From NCBI RefSeq assembly GCF_015235415.1, contig NZ_JADGLL010000032.1:1-32526 (forward strand): DNA of 32,526 nt. Direction: 5' to 3'. Below are positions 6,936 through 14,971 of this stretch, in pieces. A model generated the notes under the pieces. That model ran no database searches and was not told the DNA's origin. It was given only the letters and a program-made list of their open reading frames with translations. A program made the translations under genes and the position numbers. Position 1 is the stretch's first letter, and every line of letters begins with the position of its first letter. This DNA is from Microbacterium paludicola. GTDB taxonomy: Bacteria > Actinomycetota > Actinomycetes > Actinomycetales > Microbacteriaceae.

Positions 6936-7897
6936 CTCAGCTGGATCTGCGGGTCGAGGACGCGCGCGCCGCCGCCCCGCCCACCGCACCGCCGCGGCGG
7001 CTTCCCGCAAAGCGGGTGGGTCGCGAGAAGTGGGTCGCCTACGGCTTCCTCGCGCCATGGATCGCCGGCCTGCTGCTGCTGACGATCGGCCCGATGCTGT
7101 ACTCGCTGTACCTGTCGTTCACCGATTACCACCTGCTGGCCCCCGCGCCGACCTGGATCGGCCTGGACAACTACACGAGGCTGTTCACGTCGGACACCCG
7201 CGGCATGGCGTCGATCGTCGTGACCCTCGTGTACGTGCTGATCGCGGTTCCGCTGATCCTCGTCGTCTCGATGCTCGTCGCGCTGCTGCTGAACTCGAAG
7301 ATCGGGTTCCTGACCGGCTACCGCGCGCTGTTCTACCTGCCGTCGCTGCTCGGCGCCTCGGTCGCCGTCGCCGCGCTGTGGCGGGTCGTGTGGGGAGATG
7401 CGGGCATCGTCAACGAGGTGCTGCGGTTCTTCGGGATCGAGCACAAGAGCTGGACCGGAAGCCCCGATACCGCGCTGATGACGATCATCGCCCTCGCAGT
7501 GTGGGCCTTCGGCTCGACGATGATCATCTTCCTCGCGGGGCTGCGTCAGGTTCCGCGCGAGCTGTACGAGGCCGGAGAGGTGGATGGCGCCGGAAAGGTA
7601 CGCCGCTTCTTCTCGATCACGGTCCCGATGATGACGCCGATCATCTTCTTCAACTCGCTGATGGTCACGATCCACGCGTTCCAGGCGTTCACGCCGGCGT
7701 ACATCATCAGCGGCGGCACCGGCGGGCCGGCCGACTCGACCCTCTTCTACACCCTGTACCTCTACCAGCAGGGCTTCGCGCAGCTGAACATGGGCTACGC
7801 CTCGGCGCTCGCCTGGGTGCTCGTCGCGGTGCTCGCGGCCTTCACCGCGGTGTTCTTCTGGTCCTCGAAGTTCTGGGTCTTCTACGGAGACAAGTGA
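6932..7897 (+). CDS. ABC sugar-type transporter permease, MalF/UgpA-like (321 aa)
   Basis: This inner-membrane subunit belongs to a carbohydrate-uptake (CUT1-type) importer. After a Pro/Ala/Arg-rich cytoplasmic start come six predicted membrane segments, beginning with the one around FLAPWIAGLLLLTIGPMLY. The conserved cytoplasmic EAA loop is YEAGEVDGAGKVRRFFSITVP near residues 211-231, where the ATPase would dock. The ATG at 6932 follows GGAGGG and overlaps the upstream stop; the next permease overlaps by one base. No ATPase gene is present in this operon, which is common for such importers because a shared MsiK-like ATPase is encoded elsewhere (established for actinobacteria, inferred here). 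Confidence 0.9.
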   Translation: MTQLDLRVEDARAAAPPTAPPRRLPAKRVGREKWVAYGFLAPWIAGLLLLTIGPMLYSLYLSFTDYHLLAPAPTWIGLDNYTRLFTSDTRGMASIVVTLVYVLIAVPLILVVSMLVALLLNSKIGFLTGYRALFYLPSLLGASVAVAALWRVVWGDAGIVNEVLRFFGIEHKSWTGSPDTALMTIIALAVWAFGSTMIIFLAGLRQVPRELYEAGEVDGAGKVRRFFSITVPMMTPIIFFNSLMVTIHAFQAFTPAYIISGGTGGPADSTLFYTLYLYQQGFAQLNMGYASALAWVLVAVLAAFTAVFFWSSKFWVFYGDK

Positions 7898-8799
7898 TGA
7901 CGACCACCCTGACCCTCACCGTGCCGCCGGAGAAGCGCTCCGTCTTCCGCTACCCGTCGCGGCCCGTGCGCAATCCGATCCTCCGCGCCATCGTGCGCCA
8001 CGCGCTGCTGATCGCGCTGCTCGTGATCATGCTGTATCCCCTGCTGTGGATGCTCGGGGCGTCGCTGCGGCCGAGCAACGAGGCCTTCAACGGCATCGGC
8101 CTGCTCGGCAGCCGGCTCACGTTCGAGAACTACGCGGCGGGGTGGGACGCCGGGTCATACGACTTCTCGCGCTACTTCGTGAACTCGACGGTCGTCACCC
8201 TGCTCACGATCGCGGGCAACCTGTTCGCCTGCACGCTCGCGGCGTATGCCTTCGCCCGCCTCGAGTTCCCGCTGAAGCGCGTGCTGTTCGCGCTGATGCT
8301 CGGCACGATGCTGCTGCCGATGCACGTCACTCTCGTGCCGCAGTACGTGCTGTTCAACACGCTCGGCTGGGTCAACACCTACCTGCCGCTCGTTGTGCCG
8401 CACTGGCTGGGGGTCGAAGCGTTCTACATCTTCCTGATGGTCCAGTTCATCCGCGGACTCCCGCGCGAGCTCGACGAGTCGGCCCGGATCGACGGCTGCG
8501 GGCACGTCGGGATCTTCCTGCGGATCATCCTGCCGCTGTCGCTGCCCGCGATCGGCACGACCGCGATGTTCACCTTCATCTCCGCGTGGAACGACTTCCT
8601 CGGCCCGCTGCTCTACCTGAACCAGGACGAGATCAAGACCGTGCCGCTCGCCCTCAGCACCTTCCTTGACGCGACCGGAGCCAGCACGTATGGCCCGCTG
8701 TTCGCCATGGCGATCCTGTCGCTCGCGCCCATCGTCGGCTTCTTCATCGTGTCCCAGCGACTGCTCATCGAAGGCATCGCGACCACCGGTCTCAAGTGA
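7897..8799 (+). CDS. ABC sugar-type transporter permease, MalG/UgpE-like (300 aa)
   Basis: This is the partner permease of the preceding gene, and its ATG shares a base with that gene's stop (TGATGA). Residues 30-50 form the first membrane segment. The periplasmic loop carries LRPSNEAFNG, typical of MalG-like subunits, and the EAA loop is ELDESARIDGCGHVGIFLRI followed by ILPLSLP. The C-terminus has ISAWNDFLGPLLYL and ends in LIEGIATTGLK, as in the CUT1 family. Six membrane segments are predicted. Substrate cannot be told from the permease. The binding protein follows 43 bp downstream. Confidence 0.9.
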   Translation: MTTTLTLTVPPEKRSVFRYPSRPVRNPILRAIVRHALLIALLVIMLYPLLWMLGASLRPSNEAFNGIGLLGSRLTFENYAAGWDAGSYDFSRYFVNSTVVTLLTIAGNLFACTLAAYAFARLEFPLKRVLFALMLGTMLLPMHVTLVPQYVLFNTLGWVNTYLPLVVPHWLGVEAFYIFLMVQFIRGLPRELDESARIDGCGHVGIFLRIILPLSLPAIGTTAMFTFISAWNDFLGPLLYLNQDEIKTVPLALSTFLDATGASTYGPLFAMAILSLAPIVGFFIVSQRLLIEGIATTGLK

Positions 8800-8842
8800 C
8801 CACCACTCCTTCACTGCATCACCGTTCTCGAAAGGAACAGCC

Positions 8843-10162
8843 ATGAAGTTCACGCGCAGCACCGTCGCTGTCGCCCTGCTCTCCACTGCGGCACTCGGCC
8901 TGTCGGCCTGCGCCGGCGGCGCCGCTCCCGCCGGCGGTGCGGCCCCGGAGGGCGAGATCGAGGGCGAGATCTCGATCGCCTGGTGGGGCGGCGACTCCCG
9001 CAACCAGAAGACCAACGCGGTCATCGACATGTTCGAGGAGGCGAACCCCGGCGTGACGACCGACCGGCAGTCTGCCGACTTCGGCCCGTACTGGGACAAG
9101 CTCAACGTGCAGGCATCCAGCAGGTCGATGCCGTGCGCCGTGCAGGTCCAGGGCCGCCAGGTGAACGACTACACGAAGAACAACCTGCTGCTGCCGCTTG
9201 ACCCGATGATCGAGGCCGGGCAGATCGACGTCAGCGACATCCCGGAGGCGGTGCTCGACAACGGTCGCGGCACCGACGGCAAGCTGTACTTCCTTCCCTA
9301 CGGCGCCGCCTACGACGCGGTCGGCGTGAACGAGACGCTCGCGGCCGAGGCGGGGGTCGAGCTGCCCGCCGAGGGCTACACCTGGGACGACTACTTCGCG
9401 TTCCTCGAGGAGGCCTCGGCCGGTCTTCCCGACGGCACCAAGGCCGTCGACTCGAGCGGCGGCCGCCCGAACTTCTTCATCGGCTGGACGCTCGCCAACG
9501 GCAAGTCGCTGTTCGGCGAGGACGGCAAGCTCGGCTTCACCGAGGACGACCTGACGGAGTACTGGACGATCTGGGACGAGCTGCGCAAGGCCGGGGTCAC
9601 GGAGACGCCCGAGCGCGCCGCCGAGGAGCCCACCGCCACCGACCAGAGCTACTTCGCCAACGGCGAGCTGCTGAGCGACACCCTTCCCGGCAATGCGCTC
9701 ACACCGGCCTCGGCGACGCTCGCGGGCAAGGGCGACGCGAAGATCACGACCCTTCCGTACCCGAGCGGCCCCGCGGGATCCGGCAACGCGCTGTACCCGT
9801 CGGGCTTCGCGATCCCGGCCTCGTGCGACAACCCGGTCACGGCCGCGGCGTTCATCGACTTCTTCACCAACGACCTCGAGGCGGGGAAGGTGTTCGCGGC
9901 CGACAACGGCGCGCCCACCAACACGAAGGTGCTGGAGGCCCTGCTCGCGGACGACTCCCTCCCGGACACCAAGAAGCACGAGCTCGAGCTGTACCAGCAG
10001 ATCATCGAGAACGACCCGCCCTCGATCGTCTTCCCCCCGGGATACCAGGCCACGTTCGAGGCCTCGTTCAAGCGCGCATGGGAGGACATCAGCTTCGAGC
10101 GCGCGTCGATCGAGCAGGCGGTGCAGACGTTCTTCGACGAGGCGAACGCCTCGCTCGGCTGA
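8843..10162 (+). CDS. Extracellular solute-binding lipoprotein, ABC sugar-type (439 aa)
   Basis: This is the ligand-binding component of the importer encoded just upstream. The N-terminus is a lipoprotein signal peptide with lipobox LSAC and acylation site Cys23, followed by a Gly/Ala/Pro linker. The mature part starts with EISIAWWGGDSRNQKTN and looks like family 1 solute-binding proteins: TWDDYFAFLEEASAGLPDG, ALYPSGFAIPASCDNP and a C-terminal helical end. AAAGGA lies 7-8 bases before the ATG at 8843. The order permease-permease-binding protein is less usual than binding protein first and puts the most abundant component last. The ligand is unknown; the neighbours suggest a sugar acid, lactone or glycoside. 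Confidence 0.9.
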   Translation: MKFTRSTVAVALLSTAALGLSACAGGAAPAGGAAPEGEIEGEISIAWWGGDSRNQKTNAVIDMFEEANPGVTTDRQSADFGPYWDKLNVQASSRSMPCAVQVQGRQVNDYTKNNLLLPLDPMIEAGQIDVSDIPEAVLDNGRGTDGKLYFLPYGAAYDAVGVNETLAAEAGVELPAEGYTWDDYFAFLEEASAGLPDGTKAVDSSGGRPNFFIGWTLANGKSLFGEDGKLGFTEDDLTEYWTIWDELRKAGVTETPERAAEEPTATDQSYFANGELLSDTLPGNALTPASATLAGKGDAKITTLPYPSGPAGSGNALYPSGFAIPASCDNPVTAAAFIDFFTNDLEAGKVFAADNGAPTNTKVLEALLADDSLPDTKKHELELYQQIIENDPPSIVFPPGYQATFEASFKRAWEDISFERASIEQAVQTFFDEANASLG

Positions 10163-10191
10163 TCCGCTGAACCAGACAAGGAAGGCTCTGC

Positions 10192-11385
10192 ATGTCGCCC
10201 CGAACCACCCCTGCCGCCGGCGCCCTCGACGGCATCCGCGTGCTCGACCTCAGCCAGATCATGTCCGGCCCGTTCTGCACGATGATGCTCGCCGACCTCG
10301 GAGCCGACGTCGTCAAGATCGAGAACCCGAAGGGCGGCGACCAGACGCGCAGCTCGTGGGGGTACTCGGTCGTGGGGGACGACAGCAGGGCCTTCCTGTC
10401 GCTCAACCGCAACAAGCGCAGCGTGCGCCTCGACCTCAAGGACTCCGCCGACCTCGCGCGGTTCTACGAGCTGGTGCGGGACGCCGACGTCGTGATCGAG
10501 AACTTCCGGCCCGGCGTCGCCGACCGGCTGGGCGTCGGTTACGACGCGATCAGCGCGGCGAACCCGCGCATCGTCTACGCCAGCATCTCGGGCTTCGGCC
10601 AGACCGGCCCGTACTCGGCCTATCCCGGCTACGATCTCATCGCCCAGGCGATGACCGGAGTGATGAGCATCATGGGCGAGGAGGGCCGGCCCCCGGTGAA
10701 GTCGGCGATCCCGATCGCAGATCTCGGATCCGGCCTGTTCTGCGCGGTCGGCATCCTCGCGGCGCTCATCGAGCGCGAGCGCAGCGGCGTCGGCCAGCGG
10801 ATCGAGACCTCGCTGTTCGAATCGGCGCTCGCGATGTCGGTGTGGGAGTCGACGGAGTTCTGGTCGACCGGTGAGAGCCCGCGCCCCCTCGGCTCCGCGA
10901 ACCGGATGTCGGCGCCGTATCAGGCGCTGCGCACCGCCGACGGCTATCTCACCATCGGGGCGAACAACGAGAAGCTGTGGCGTCGGCTCTGCGAGGTGAT
11001 CGGCGCCCCCGAGCTCATCACCGACGCCCGCTACCTCGACAACAACGCGCGGATGGACCACCGCGTCGAGCTCGCCGATGACCTGGAGCGCCTGCTCGCC
11101 ACCGCGACGACCGACGACTGGGTCGCTCGGCTGCTCGCCGCGGGAGTGCCGGCGGGGCCGATCCGCGACTACCGGCAGGTGCTGACGGACGACCCGCACG
11201 TGAAGGCGCGCGAGATGATCGCGACCGTCGAGCATCCGGTGGAGGGGACGACGAACGTGCTCGCCTCGCCGATCCGCCTCTCGCGCACCCCTGCCGCCGT
11301 CCGCACCCCGCCGCCGCTGCTCGGCGAGCACGACGCCGAAGTGCTCGGCGCGCTCGCCGCCGACGCGCCGGGGGCGGCGTCGTGA
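10192..11385 (+). CDS. Class III (CaiB/BaiF family) CoA-transferase (397 aa)
   Basis: Enzymes of this family move CoA between carboxylic acids through an enzyme-bound acyl anhydride. The N-terminal pattern GIRVLDLSQIMSGPFCTMML, LGADVVKIENPKGGD, NRNKRSVRLDLK and VVIENFRPGV is diagnostic. The catalytic Asp is expected in GYDLIAQAMTG, here Asp148. The C-terminal region has YQALRTADGYLTIGANNEKLW and GVPAGPIRDY. Length fits the family. It sits 29 bp after the binding protein and overlaps the following crotonase gene by 4 bp (GTGA), so the two probably act in sequence on the same CoA ester. The acid it activates is not known. Confidence 0.9.
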   Translation: MSPRTTPAAGALDGIRVLDLSQIMSGPFCTMMLADLGADVVKIENPKGGDQTRSSWGYSVVGDDSRAFLSLNRNKRSVRLDLKDSADLARFYELVRDADVVIENFRPGVADRLGVGYDAISAANPRIVYASISGFGQTGPYSAYPGYDLIAQAMTGVMSIMGEEGRPPVKSAIPIADLGSGLFCAVGILAALIERERSGVGQRIETSLFESALAMSVWESTEFWSTGESPRPLGSANRMSAPYQALRTADGYLTIGANNEKLWRRLCEVIGAPELITDARYLDNNARMDHRVELADDLERLLATATTDDWVARLLAAGVPAGPIRDYRQVLTDDPHVKAREMIATVEHPVEGTTNVLASPIRLSRTPAAVRTPPPLLGEHDAEVLGALAADAPGAAS

Positions 11386-12164
11386 CCGCAGCCGACCCCG
11401 CCGTCCTCGTCTCGCGCGAGGCGGCGGTGCTGACCCTGACGCTGTCGAACCCGGGTCGCCGAAATGCCCTGACGTGGGCGATGTACGAGCAGTTCGAGGC
11501 CGCGTGCCGCCAGGCCCAGGACGATGCGTCCCTCCGTGCCGTCGTCGTCCGCGGCGCCGAGGGGGACGGTTTCGCCGCGGGCACCGACATCGCGCAGTTC
11601 GCCGGGTTCGACGGCGAGGCGGGGCTCGCCTACGAGCACCGGGTCGGCGCCGTGCTCGGCACCCTCCGGGACATCCCGGTCCCGACCATCGCGGTCGTCT
11701 CCGGAGCGGCCGTCGGCGCCGGCCTCGCGATCGCCGCGATGTGCGACCTCGTCATCGCCGAGCGCGGATCCGTGTTCGGCGCGCCGATCGCCCGCACCCT
11801 CGGCAACTGCCTTCCCGCGCCGGTCGTGCAGCGGCTCGTTCACCGGATGGGCGCAGCGCACGCGGCGGGAATCCTGCTCGCGGCGCGGCTGGTGCCCGCC
11901 GAGGACCTCGCCGGGGCGGGGTTCGTCCACCGCCTCGTCGACGAGGGCGGTCTCGACGCCGCCCTGGCCGAGACCCTCACGAGCATCGATCGTTCCGCGC
12001 CGCTCACCCTGCGCGCGCTGAAGCAGACGCTGCGCCGGGTCGAGGACGCGGTGCCCGCGGCCGACAACGACGACCTGCTGCTCGCCTGCTACGGCAGCGC
12101 CGACTTCGCCGAGGGCGTCGCGGCGTTCACCGGCAGGCGGCACCCGCAATGGAAGGGAGCATGA
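11382..12164 (+). CDS. Crotonase-fold protein lacking the usual catalytic glutamates (260 aa)
   Basis: The enoyl-CoA hydratase/isomerase fold is clear: LTLTLSNPGRRNALT near residue 12, the oxyanion loop FAAGTDIAQFAG near 63, and GAAVGAGLAIAAMCDLVIA near 107. In true hydratases the next helix reads FG-x-PE and a second Glu lies about 20 residues on. Here the first place is FGAPIARTLGNCLP, with Ile136 where Glu is expected. The stretch AAHAAGILLAAR has no Glu either. It is therefore unlikely to hydrate enoyl-CoA by the classical mechanism. Isomerase, hydrolase, lyase or decarboxylase activity on a CoA thioester is possible. It begins with GTG inside the CoA-transferase stop and overlaps the amidohydrolase start. 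Confidence 0.85.
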   Translation: MTAADPAVLVSREAAVLTLTLSNPGRRNALTWAMYEQFEAACRQAQDDASLRAVVVRGAEGDGFAAGTDIAQFAGFDGEAGLAYEHRVGAVLGTLRDIPVPTIAVVSGAAVGAGLAIAAMCDLVIAERGSVFGAPIARTLGNCLPAPVVQRLVHRMGAAHAAGILLAARLVPAEDLAGAGFVHRLVDEGGLDAALAETLTSIDRSAPLTLRALKQTLRRVEDAVPAADNDDLLLACYGSADFAEGVAAFTGRRHPQWKGA

Positions 12165-13009
12165 TGCCCGTCATCGACGCGCACCAGCACTACTGGCGCT
12201 CGGCCGCGCAGGATCAGCCCTGGCGGACGCACGACCACGCCGGCCTCGACCGCGACTTCGGTCCCGCCGACCTCGCCCCCGCGCTCGCCGCGCACGGCAT
12301 CGACGGCACCGTCGTCGTCCAGTCCGTCGACGGCCCCGACGAGAACGACCGCCTCGTCGCCTACGCCGCGGAGCCGAGCGTCGCGGGCGTCGTCGGGTGG
12401 CTTCCCGTGCAGGATCCGGATGCCGCCCGCGCCGAGCTCGCCCGCGTGAGCATCCCGAAGCACGTGGGGGTGCGCTGCCTGATCGGACGTGACCCGCTCG
12501 AGTGGCTGGCGCGACCGGAGGTGCGCACCCTGTTCGGAGAGCTGGCCTCGCGTGGCCTCGCGTGGGACGTCGTGCCGCTCACCGCGGAGCAGACGGCGGC
12601 CGTCGTTGCGCTGGCGCGGGCGGTTCCCGAGCTGCAGATCGTCGTCGACCATCTCGGCCGCCCGCCGATCGACACCGGCGACTGGGATCCGTGGCGGGAG
12701 CGGATGAACGAGCTCGCCACCTGCCCGAACGTCGCGCTCAAGGTGTCCGTCGGGCTCGACGTGCTGACGGCGTGGCCCGAGTGGCGCGCCGACGACATCC
12801 GGCCCGCCGTCGCCCACGTCGTCGATCGGCTGGGCGCGGCTCGCCTGATGCTCGCGAGCAACTGGCCCGTCGTCACCCTGCGCGCCGATCACGAGACCGC
12901 CTGGCGCGACGTCGCCTCCCTGCTGGACGCGCACCTGCCCGACGCGGAGGACCGCGCGCGCGTGCGCGGCGGCACCGCGGTGGCGGCCTACCGTCTCGAC
13001 CGTTCCTGA
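12164..13009 (+). CDS. Amidohydrolase-2 family protein, lactonase-like (281 aa)
   Basis: This protein has the TIM-barrel fold of the COG3618 group, which includes L-fuconolactonase and L-rhamnono-lactonase and opens sugar lactones in the cytoplasm. The metal-site HxH is His7/His9 in MPVIDAHQHYW. A further strand motif is VVDHLGRPP with His163. The C-terminal motif is LMLASNWPV, where Asn233 stands where many members have Asp (GSDWP). Alternative starts are ATG 12161, overlapping the previous stop, and ATG 12164. The latter has better spacing from GGAAGGGAG. Its place between CoA-ester enzymes and keto-acid enzymes suggests hydrolysis of a lactone or related ester. The exact substrate is unknown. 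Confidence 0.83.
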   Translation: MPVIDAHQHYWRSAAQDQPWRTHDHAGLDRDFGPADLAPALAAHGIDGTVVVQSVDGPDENDRLVAYAAEPSVAGVVGWLPVQDPDAARAELARVSIPKHVGVRCLIGRDPLEWLARPEVRTLFGELASRGLAWDVVPLTAEQTAAVVALARAVPELQIVVDHLGRPPIDTGDWDPWRERMNELATCPNVALKVSVGLDVLTAWPEWRADDIRPAVAHVVDRLGAARLMLASNWPVVTLRADHETAWRDVASLLDAHLPDAEDRARVRGGTAVAAYRLDRS

Positions 13010-13049
13010 CCGATCCGAAGACCCCAACCCTCGAAGGAGAGAAACACAA

Positions 13050-13802
13050 ATGCCCGCAGCACCCGTGTTCGAGAAGGCAGACCCCACGAACCTGCGCAGC
13101 CTGTACCAGCACCTGCGCGTGTGCGACGTCGTCGACGCCCTCGACGGCATCGGCTACTTCAACATCGGCCTGATGGATCCGGAGGTGCGTCCGCTCTGGC
13201 TCGGCATGAAGTTCTGGGGTGAGGCGGCGACGATCCGCGCTGTTCCGTCGAACCGGCCGATGTGGAAGCTCGACACCACCGAGGACATCGTCGCCGCCCA
13301 CGGCCGCTGGTTCGCCGAGGTGCCTCACCCGAAGCTGCCGACGGACCTCGCTCCCGGCCACGTGATCGTGATGGACTCCGGCGGCGGTCCCGAAGTCGGC
13401 TTCTGGGGATCCGAGAACGCGATGGCGTCGGTCCTCGGCGGCGCGGTCGGCATCATCACCGACGGCTACTGTCGCGACACCGGCGAGGTCGCGGCGCAGA
13501 AGAGTCCGGTCGTCGCACGCCGACGCGGACGCTCGATCATCCCCGGTCGCATCATGGTCATCGAGACGCAGACGACGATCGCCTGCGGCGGCGTGCAGGT
13601 GAGCCCCGGCGACATCGTCGGCGCGGATGACGACGGTGTCGTGGTCGTGCCGCGCCACGTCGCCGAGGAGGTCGCCGTGCACGCCCGCGCGGTGCTGCTC
13701 GCCGACATGCGGGCCCGCAAGAAGCACTACGACAGCCTCGGCATGCAGCCGGACAGCTCCGTCGACATCGACGGCATCCTCGCGTACTACGCCGACCTCT
13801 GA
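13050..13802 (+). CDS. RraA-family protein, 4-hydroxy-4-methyl-2-oxoglutarate aldolase-like (250 aa)
   Basis: This belongs to the RraA/HMG aldolase family, once misnamed demethylmenaquinone methyltransferase. Some members are divalent-metal class II aldolases releasing pyruvate; others only bind RNase E. The active-site motif GGAVGIITDGYCRDTGEV is intact, with Arg142 and Asp143, and is followed by GGVQVSPGDIVGADDDGVVVVP. At 250 residues it is longer than RraA of Escherichia coli (about 160), with extra residues at both ends. This favours a catabolic enzyme rather than the RNase regulator. AAGGAG lies 9-10 bases before the ATG. Its stop shares one base with the next ATG. Pyruvate release from a branched or aldol-type keto acid is the likely role. 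Confidence 0.85.
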   Translation: MPAAPVFEKADPTNLRSLYQHLRVCDVVDALDGIGYFNIGLMDPEVRPLWLGMKFWGEAATIRAVPSNRPMWKLDTTEDIVAAHGRWFAEVPHPKLPTDLAPGHVIVMDSGGGPEVGFWGSENAMASVLGGAVGIITDGYCRDTGEVAAQKSPVVARRRGRSIIPGRIMVIETQTTIACGGVQVSPGDIVGADDDGVVVVPRHVAEEVAVHARAVLLADMRARKKHYDSLGMQPDSSVDIDGILAYYADL

Positions 13803-14971
13803 TGGATCTCACCGCTCACGCCGGGCACCTTCTGCCGGATGACCTGGAGGCCGCGACCGTCGTCGCGCGCCTCCGGGTGCCGGGGGAGCGGGGAGCCCGG
13901 CTCGCCACGGTCCGCGACGGACGCTTCGTCGACATCACCGCGCACGGACCGACGGTCTCGGACCTCCTCGAGCGCCCGGATCTCGTCGCTCTGCTTCACG
14001 AGGCAGAGGGCGGCGAGACCTGGGCGGTCGCGGACGTCGCCGCCGCCACGCTCGGCGGCTCCGACGGCGCACCCGTCCTGCTGTCTCCGCTCGATCTCCA
14101 GGTGGTCAAGGCCGCGGGCGTCACCTTCGCGCGCAGCATGATCGAGCGCGTGATCGAGGAGCGCGCCCAGGGCGATTCGACGAGAGCGGCCGAGATCCGC
14201 GAGGCGGTGCTGAGGGTCGTTGGCACCGCGATCTCCGACCTGCGGCCCGGCAGCGCCGAGGCCGAAGAGGTCAAGCGCGTCCTGATCGCCGAGGGGCTGT
14301 GGTCGCAGTACCTGGAGGTCGGGATCGGGCCCGATCCGGAGATCTTCACCAAGGCGCCGGTGCTCTCGACCGTCGGAACGGGGGCGCCGATCGGCGTGCT
14401 GTCCCGCTCCACCTGGAACAACCCCGAGCCCGAGGTCGTGCTGGCGGTCACGAGCGACGGGCGGCCCGTCGCCGCGACGCTGGGAAACGACGTGAACCTG
14501 CGCGACTTCGAGGGGCGCAGCGCGCTGCTTCTCGGGGAGGCGAAGGACAACAACGGCTCCGCCGCCGTCGGCCCCGTGCTCCGGGTGTTCGACGACGGGT
14601 TCGGCCTTGACGACGTGCGCGGCCTCGAGATCGCGCTGCGCATCGAGGGCCGGGACGGCTTCGTGCTCGACGACGGCAGCTCGATGTCGCAGATGAGCCG
14701 ACGGCTCGAGGAGCTCGTGTCGCACACGATCGGCCCGCATCATCAGTACCCCGACGGCTTCGCGCTGTTCACCGGCACCCTGTTCGCGCCGACACAGGAT
14801 CGGGAGGCGCCCGGGATGGGATTCACCCACCGACCGGGCGATGTGGTGCGGATCTCGACGCCGCGGCTCGGCACGCTTGTCAACACGGTCAGGGCGTCGG
14901 AGGAGTGCCCACCGTGGGAGGTCGGCATCCGCGCGTTCTTCGCCGACCTCGCCGAGAGGGGGCTGCGGTGA
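13802..14971 (+). CDS. FAH-superfamily protein, 2-keto-3-deoxy-D-xylonate dehydratase-like (389 aa)
   Basis: This is a member of the fumarylacetoacetate hydrolase fold, of the long (about 390 aa) subgroup. That subgroup includes the XylX-type dehydratase turning 2-keto-3-deoxypentonate into 2-oxoglutarate semialdehyde. Matching landmarks are VKAAGVTFARSMIERVIEE, LWSQYLEVGIGPDPEIFTKA, STWNNPEPEVVL (metal-binding Glu residues), TLGNDVNLRDFEGRSALLL, AKDNNGSAAVGP and HHQYPDGFALFTGTLFAP. The match is convincing at the subgroup level, but chain length of the true substrate cannot be read from sequence. Start ATG 13802 overlaps the RraA stop; its end overlaps the next GTG by 4 bp. Confidence 0.87.
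   Translation: MDLTAHAGHLLPDDLEAATVVARLRVPGERGARLATVRDGRFVDITAHGPTVSDLLERPDLVALLHEAEGGETWAVADVAAATLGGSDGAPVLLSPLDLQVVKAAGVTFARSMIERVIEERAQGDSTRAAEIREAVLRVVGTAISDLRPGSAEAEEVKRVLIAEGLWSQYLEVGIGPDPEIFTKAPVLSTVGTGAPIGVLSRSTWNNPEPEVVLAVTSDGRPVAATLGNDVNLRDFEGRSALLLGEAKDNNGSAAVGPVLRVFDDGFGLDDVRGLEIALRIEGRDGFVLDDGSSMSQMSRRLEELVSHTIGPHHQYPDGFALFTGTLFAPTQDREAPGMGFTHRPGDVVRISTPRLGTLVNTVRASEECPPWEVGIRAFFADLAERGLR

Noticed and set aside
4683..7675. Long minus-strand open frames of 791 and 816 codons around the GntR gene
   Set aside because: Only the 234-residue C-terminal part of one of them is a recognisable protein (GntR). The rest is antisense to the dehydrogenase, permease and hydrolase genes.
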